A model generated the notes under the pieces. It did not search any database and was not told the DNA's origin. It saw only the letters and a list, made by a program, of their open reading frames with translations. Shown here piece by piece: positions 61,093-64,000 of a DNA stretch of 64,000 nucleotides. The stretch spans positions 1-64,000 of the forward strand of contig CALBDS010000012.1 of the NCBI GenBank assembly GCA_937927415.1, given 5' to 3'. Position 1 is the first letter of the stretch. The number at the start of each line of letters is the position of its first letter. The stretch is from an uncultured Rhodospirillaceae bacterium. Lineage in GTDB: Bacteria > Pseudomonadota > Alphaproteobacteria > Azospirillales > Azospirillaceae. The translations under genes and the position numbers were made by a program.

Positions 61093-63225
61093 ATGCCTGT
61101 CATGCCCGCCGCCAAGGATATCTTCTCCTACCGCCCCTATTGGGCGCACCGCTTCGGACCGGCGCCCTTCCTGCCCATGTCGCGGGAGGAGATGGACCAG
61201 TTGGGCTGGGACAGTTGCGACATCATCGTCGTGACCGGCGATGCCTACATCGACCATCCCAGCTTCGGCATGGCGATCATCGGGCGGCTGTGGGAGGCCC
61301 AGGGCTTTCGTGTCGGCATCATCGCCCAACCGGCGTGGCACGACGCCGAGGCGTTCAAGGTGCTGGGCAAGCCCAACCTGTTCTTCGGGGTGACCAGCGG
61401 CAACATGGATTCCATGGTCAACCGCTACACTTCCGACCGCCGTATCCGTCACAACGACAGCTACACCCCCAACGACGAGGGCGGGCGCCGCCCCGACCGC
61501 GCCACCATCGTCTATGCCCAGCGGTGCCGCGAGGCCTACCGCGACACCCCCATCGTGCTGGGCGGCATTGAGGCGTCGCTGCGCCGCATCGCCCATTACG
61601 ATTACTGGTCGGACAAGGTGCGCCGCTCGATCCTGGTGGACAGCAAGGCCGACCTGCTGGTCTACGGCAACGCCGAACGCGCCATCGTGGAGATTGCCCA
61701 CCGCGCGGCCAAGGGCGAACACCCCCGCGCCATGACCGGCATCCGCGGCACCGCCCGGCTGATCGATGCGGTGCCGGAGGGGATGGCGGTCATCGACTAC
61801 ACCTCCATCGACGATGGGCAGGGGGCGGTCAAATCCCCGGCCCCGCCGGAACAGACGGTGGTGCGGCTGCCCGATTTCGACACGCTGGCCAATGATCAGG
61901 TGCTCTACGCCCACGCCTCGCGCGTGCTGCACCAGGAAGCCAACCCCGGCAACGCCCGCGCCCTGATCCAGCGCCACGGCGACAAGCTGGTGTGGCTGGA
62001 ACCGCCGCCGGTGCCGCTGACCACGGCGGAACTGGACCGGGTGTTCGACCTGCCCTATGCCCGCACCCCGCACCCCGCCTATGGCGGCGCGCGGATCCCG
62101 GCGTGGGAGATGATCCGCTTTTCCATCAACATCATGCGCGGGTGCTTCGGCGGCTGTTCCTTCTGCTCCATCACCGAGCACGAGGGGCGGATCATCCAGA
62201 GCCGGTCGGAAAAATCCATCCTGCGCGAAATCGAGCAGATCCGCGACAAGACCGAAGGCTTCACCGGCGCCATCTCCGACCTGGGCGGGCCGACCGCCAA
62301 CATGTACCGGCTGGCCTGCAAGGACGAGGAGACGCAGGCCATGTGCCGCCGCCCGTCCTGCGTCTATCCCGACATCTGCAAGAACCTGAACACCGACCAC
62401 GGCCCGCTGATCCAGCTTTACCGCAAGGCCCGCGCCATCCCCGGCGTGAAGCGCATCTCCATCGCATCGGGGCTGCGCTATGATCTGGCGGTGAAAAGCC
62501 CGGCCTATGTCAAGGAACTGGTCACCCACCATGTGGGCGGCTATCTGAAGATCGCGCCGGAACACACCGAAACCGGGCCGCTGTCGAAGATGATGAAGCC
62601 CGGCATCGGCACCTATGACCGTTTCAAGGCCATGTTCGACCGGGCGGCGAAAGAGGCGGGCAAGGAACTCTACCTCATCCCCTATTTCATCGCCGCCCAC
62701 CCGGGCACCACGGACGAGGATATGCTGAACCTCGCCCTGTGGCTGAAGCGGAACGGGTTCCGCGCCGATCAGGTGCAGACCTTCCTGCCCTCGCCCATGT
62801 CGCTGTCCACCGCCATGTACCACAGCGGCCGCAACCCGCTGCGCCCGGTGCGCCGTGTGGGTGGGGAGGAGGTGCTCACCGCCAAGGGGTTGAAACAGCG
62901 CCGCCTGCACAAGGCGTTCCTGCGCTACCACGACGCCGAGAACTGGCCGATCCTGCGCGACGCGCTGAAGGCCATGGGGCGGGAGGATCTGATCGGCCCC
63001 GGCAAGCGCCATCTGGTGCCGGCGTGGCAGCCCTTCGGCACCGGCGGCACCGGCGGCGAAGGCAGCCGCACCGGCCGCAAGCACGGCCAGCAGACCTTCC
63101 TGACCACACATGCCGGCGAAGGCCGGAGGCCGGAGCATCCCGGTAAAGGCCGGGGGCCGGAACGCACCCTGGCAAAGGGTGCCCGCCCCCCGGCCAAACG
63201 TAAGCCGTCCAAACCGTCCCGCTAG
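61093..63225 (+). CDS. ygiQ: YgiQ-family radical SAM protein
   Basis: A 710-residue radical SAM enzyme. The N-terminal DUF3362/YgiQ part (FLPMSREEMDQLGWDSCDII, VVTGDAYIDHPSFGMAIIGR, NMDSMVNRYTSDRRIRHNDS) precedes the cluster motif RGCFGGCSFCSITEHEGR (CxxxCxxC). FLPSPMSLSTAMYHSGRNPL follows. The C-terminal 60 residues are basic and Gly-rich. The reaction is not established. Start ATG 61093; ATG 61102 is an alternative. Confidence 0.93.
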   Translation: MPVMPAAKDIFSYRPYWAHRFGPAPFLPMSREEMDQLGWDSCDIIVVTGDAYIDHPSFGMAIIGRLWEAQGFRVGIIAQPAWHDAEAFKVLGKPNLFFGVTSGNMDSMVNRYTSDRRIRHNDSYTPNDEGGRRPDRATIVYAQRCREAYRDTPIVLGGIEASLRRIAHYDYWSDKVRRSILVDSKADLLVYGNAERAIVEIAHRAAKGEHPRAMTGIRGTARLIDAVPEGMAVIDYTSIDDGQGAVKSPAPPEQTVVRLPDFDTLANDQVLYAHASRVLHQEANPGNARALIQRHGDKLVWLEPPPVPLTTAELDRVFDLPYARTPHPAYGGARIPAWEMIRFSINIMRGCFGGCSFCSITEHEGRIIQSRSEKSILREIEQIRDKTEGFTGAISDLGGPTANMYRLACKDEETQAMCRRPSCVYPDICKNLNTDHGPLIQLYRKARAIPGVKRISIASGLRYDLAVKSPAYVKELVTHHVGGYLKIAPEHTETGPLSKMMKPGIGTYDRFKAMFDRAAKEAGKELYLIPYFIAAHPGTTDEDMLNLALWLKRNGFRADQVQTFLPSPMSLSTAMYHSGRNPLRPVRRVGGEEVLTAKGLKQRRLHKAFLRYHDAENWPILRDALKAMGREDLIGPGKRHLVPAWQPFGTGGTGGEGSRTGRKHGQQTFLTTHAGEGRRPEHPGKGRGPERTLAKGARPPAKRKPSKPSR

Positions 63226-63482
63226 CCCCTCGTGCCTCAGATCTGAGGCCGCCGCCCTAAATCCGGCTTCCGCCCGCACCAGAAGCCGAAAAGCCCACGC
63301 TGAGCACCTTTGTGCTGCGCATCGGTAACAATACCTCAGGGGCTGGAAGAACAAGCAGCCACGCTCCCCCGGAAACCGGTCACGCGTCCGACGGACATGC
63401 GCTTGGCAGTTGATTTCACTGGTATCCGGGAACGCCAGGACGTGGCATCTCCTCGGCACGGTTGCCTCGATGCTCCCGCCCC

Positions 63483-63911
63483 TCACCCCTTGGCGGGCGT
63501 CGGGCACGGCGGCATGTCGGGGCGGGCGCACCCTTCCAGGGTGCCGGAGGCCGAACCGGGGACCAGCCCGATCCACGCCGCCACCGCGTCGGCGTCGAAA
63601 CCGCAGCGCCGCTCCTCCCCCACCTGCATCAGCGGGCGGCGGATCAGCAGCGGCCGGGCCACCAGAAGGGCCAGAGCGGCGGCGGCGTCCAGGGTTTCCG
63701 GCACCACCTCCCCCGTCTTGACCGCCGGGGCGGAGCGGTTGAACCAGTCGCTCACCGGAGCATCGCCGAAAAAGGGGCGCAGAGTGTCGGGCGTCCACGG
63801 GGCCGACAGCAGATCGCGCACCTCCAGCCGGTGCCCGGCCTCCTCCAGCAAACGGCGCTGGCGGGCGTTGCCGGCGCAGCCGGGCTTTTCGTAGAAGATC
63901 ACATCGGCCAT
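63483..63911 (-). CDS. ArsC/Spx-like 'nitrogenase-associated' protein
   Basis: A 142-residue thioredoxin-fold protein of the ArsC/Spx group. MADVIFYEKPGCAGNARQRR contains a single Cys (KPGCAGN) where ArsC has CxxxxxR; ARPLLIRRPLMQVGEERRCG is the ArsC-like RPLL-x-R core. The N-terminal pattern matches proteins annotated as nitrogenase-associated in diazotrophs. No nif gene is in the window, so that role is only by family. Start ATG 63911 has GAGG upstream; a GTG at 63929 is possible. Confidence 0.82.
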   Translation of the reverse strand: MADVIFYEKPGCAGNARQRRLLEEAGHRLEVRDLLSAPWTPDTLRPFFGDAPVSDWFNRSAPAVKTGEVVPETLDAAAALALLVARPLLIRRPLMQVGEERRCGFDADAVAAWIGLVPGSASGTLEGCARPDMPPCPTPAKG

Positions 63912-63925
63912 GGAACCATCCTCAG

Positions 63926-64000
63926 TCACGGTGATGAAAACAGGGGTGCCCGCGCCAGCAGCGCATCGGTCTGCTGCTCGATTTCCGCCTTCACCTTGGG
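63926..64000 (-). CDS. C-terminal end of a gene continuing past the window
   Basis: The last 24 codons of a leftward frame (PKVKAEIEQQTDALLARAPL, FSSP, stop at 63928-63926) run to the window edge. The content looks coding, and the stop is immediately upstream of the ArsC-like gene, suggesting an operon. Too short to identify. Confidence 0.4.
   Translation of the reverse strand, partial: PKVKAEIEQQTDALLARAPLFSSP

Overview
The window is high-GC DNA with the gene style of an alphaproteobacterium, most likely Rhodospirillales/Azospirillaceae. The evidence is the amiC-mrcA-prfB group beside rne, an RNase E with a long acidic insert in its S1 domain, a DUF1192 gene, and an ArsC-like protein of the 'nitrogenase-associated' type. 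Nothing in the sequence fixes the genus.

Bases 1 to about 22,770 look like the right-hand part of an integrative and conjugative element (ICE). They begin with the end of a Ti-plasmid-type mating-pair operon in the order trbE'-J-K-L-F-G-I, with four-base ATGA or GTGA overlaps and no trbH. Next come two decayed insertion-sequence relics (IS630 and IS110 types), then a heavy-metal cargo block (6.0-19.9 kb), a gene-poor stretch with a molybdate-transporter remnant, an AlpA-type regulator, and a P4-type tyrosine integrase. The integrase lies next to the 3' end of guaA, a well-known integration site. Three copies of a 13-bp motif between int and guaA look like integrase arm sites. The left end of the element is outside the window.

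The cargo block is read mainly leftward. An ArsR/SmtB repressor is followed by a short CDF transporter, a Zn/Cd/Pb P-type ATPase with five N-terminal metal-binding domains, undecaprenyl-diphosphatase (UppP) and prolipoprotein signal peptidase (LspA). This parallels the pbrA-pbrB-pbrC lead-resistance logic: export the metal, then trap it with released phosphate. Downstream are a previously easy-to-miss 56-residue Cys-rich membrane protein and an ScsB/DsbD-type thiol-disulfide transporter. A CmtR-like Cd/Pb sensor and a Met-repeat periplasmic protein flank the block on the left. A Sel1-repeat protein, a MAPEG-like protein, a periplasmic ClpP-like protein and a Tat-exported protein flank it on the right. 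Truncated extra copies of scsB and of the Sel1 gene show that the block was assembled by recombination between related metal islands.

Bases 22,768-64,000 are chromosomal core: guaA, a GGDEF-EAL protein, a lipid A/glycan modification group (GT2, LABN, ArnT-like), an HtrA protease, dienelactone hydrolase, quinone oxidoreductase, panC, a three-gene ABC importer with a hairpin over the first ribosome-binding site, a methyltransferase, a YchJ-type SEC-C protein, a REC-histidine kinase, holC-pepA, a translationally coupled pair of unknown large genes, prfB with its +1 programmed frameshift, an MBOAT/SGNH acyltransferase pair lying between prfB and mrcA, mrcA, amiC, rne, a YgiQ-type radical SAM enzyme and the ArsC-like protein.
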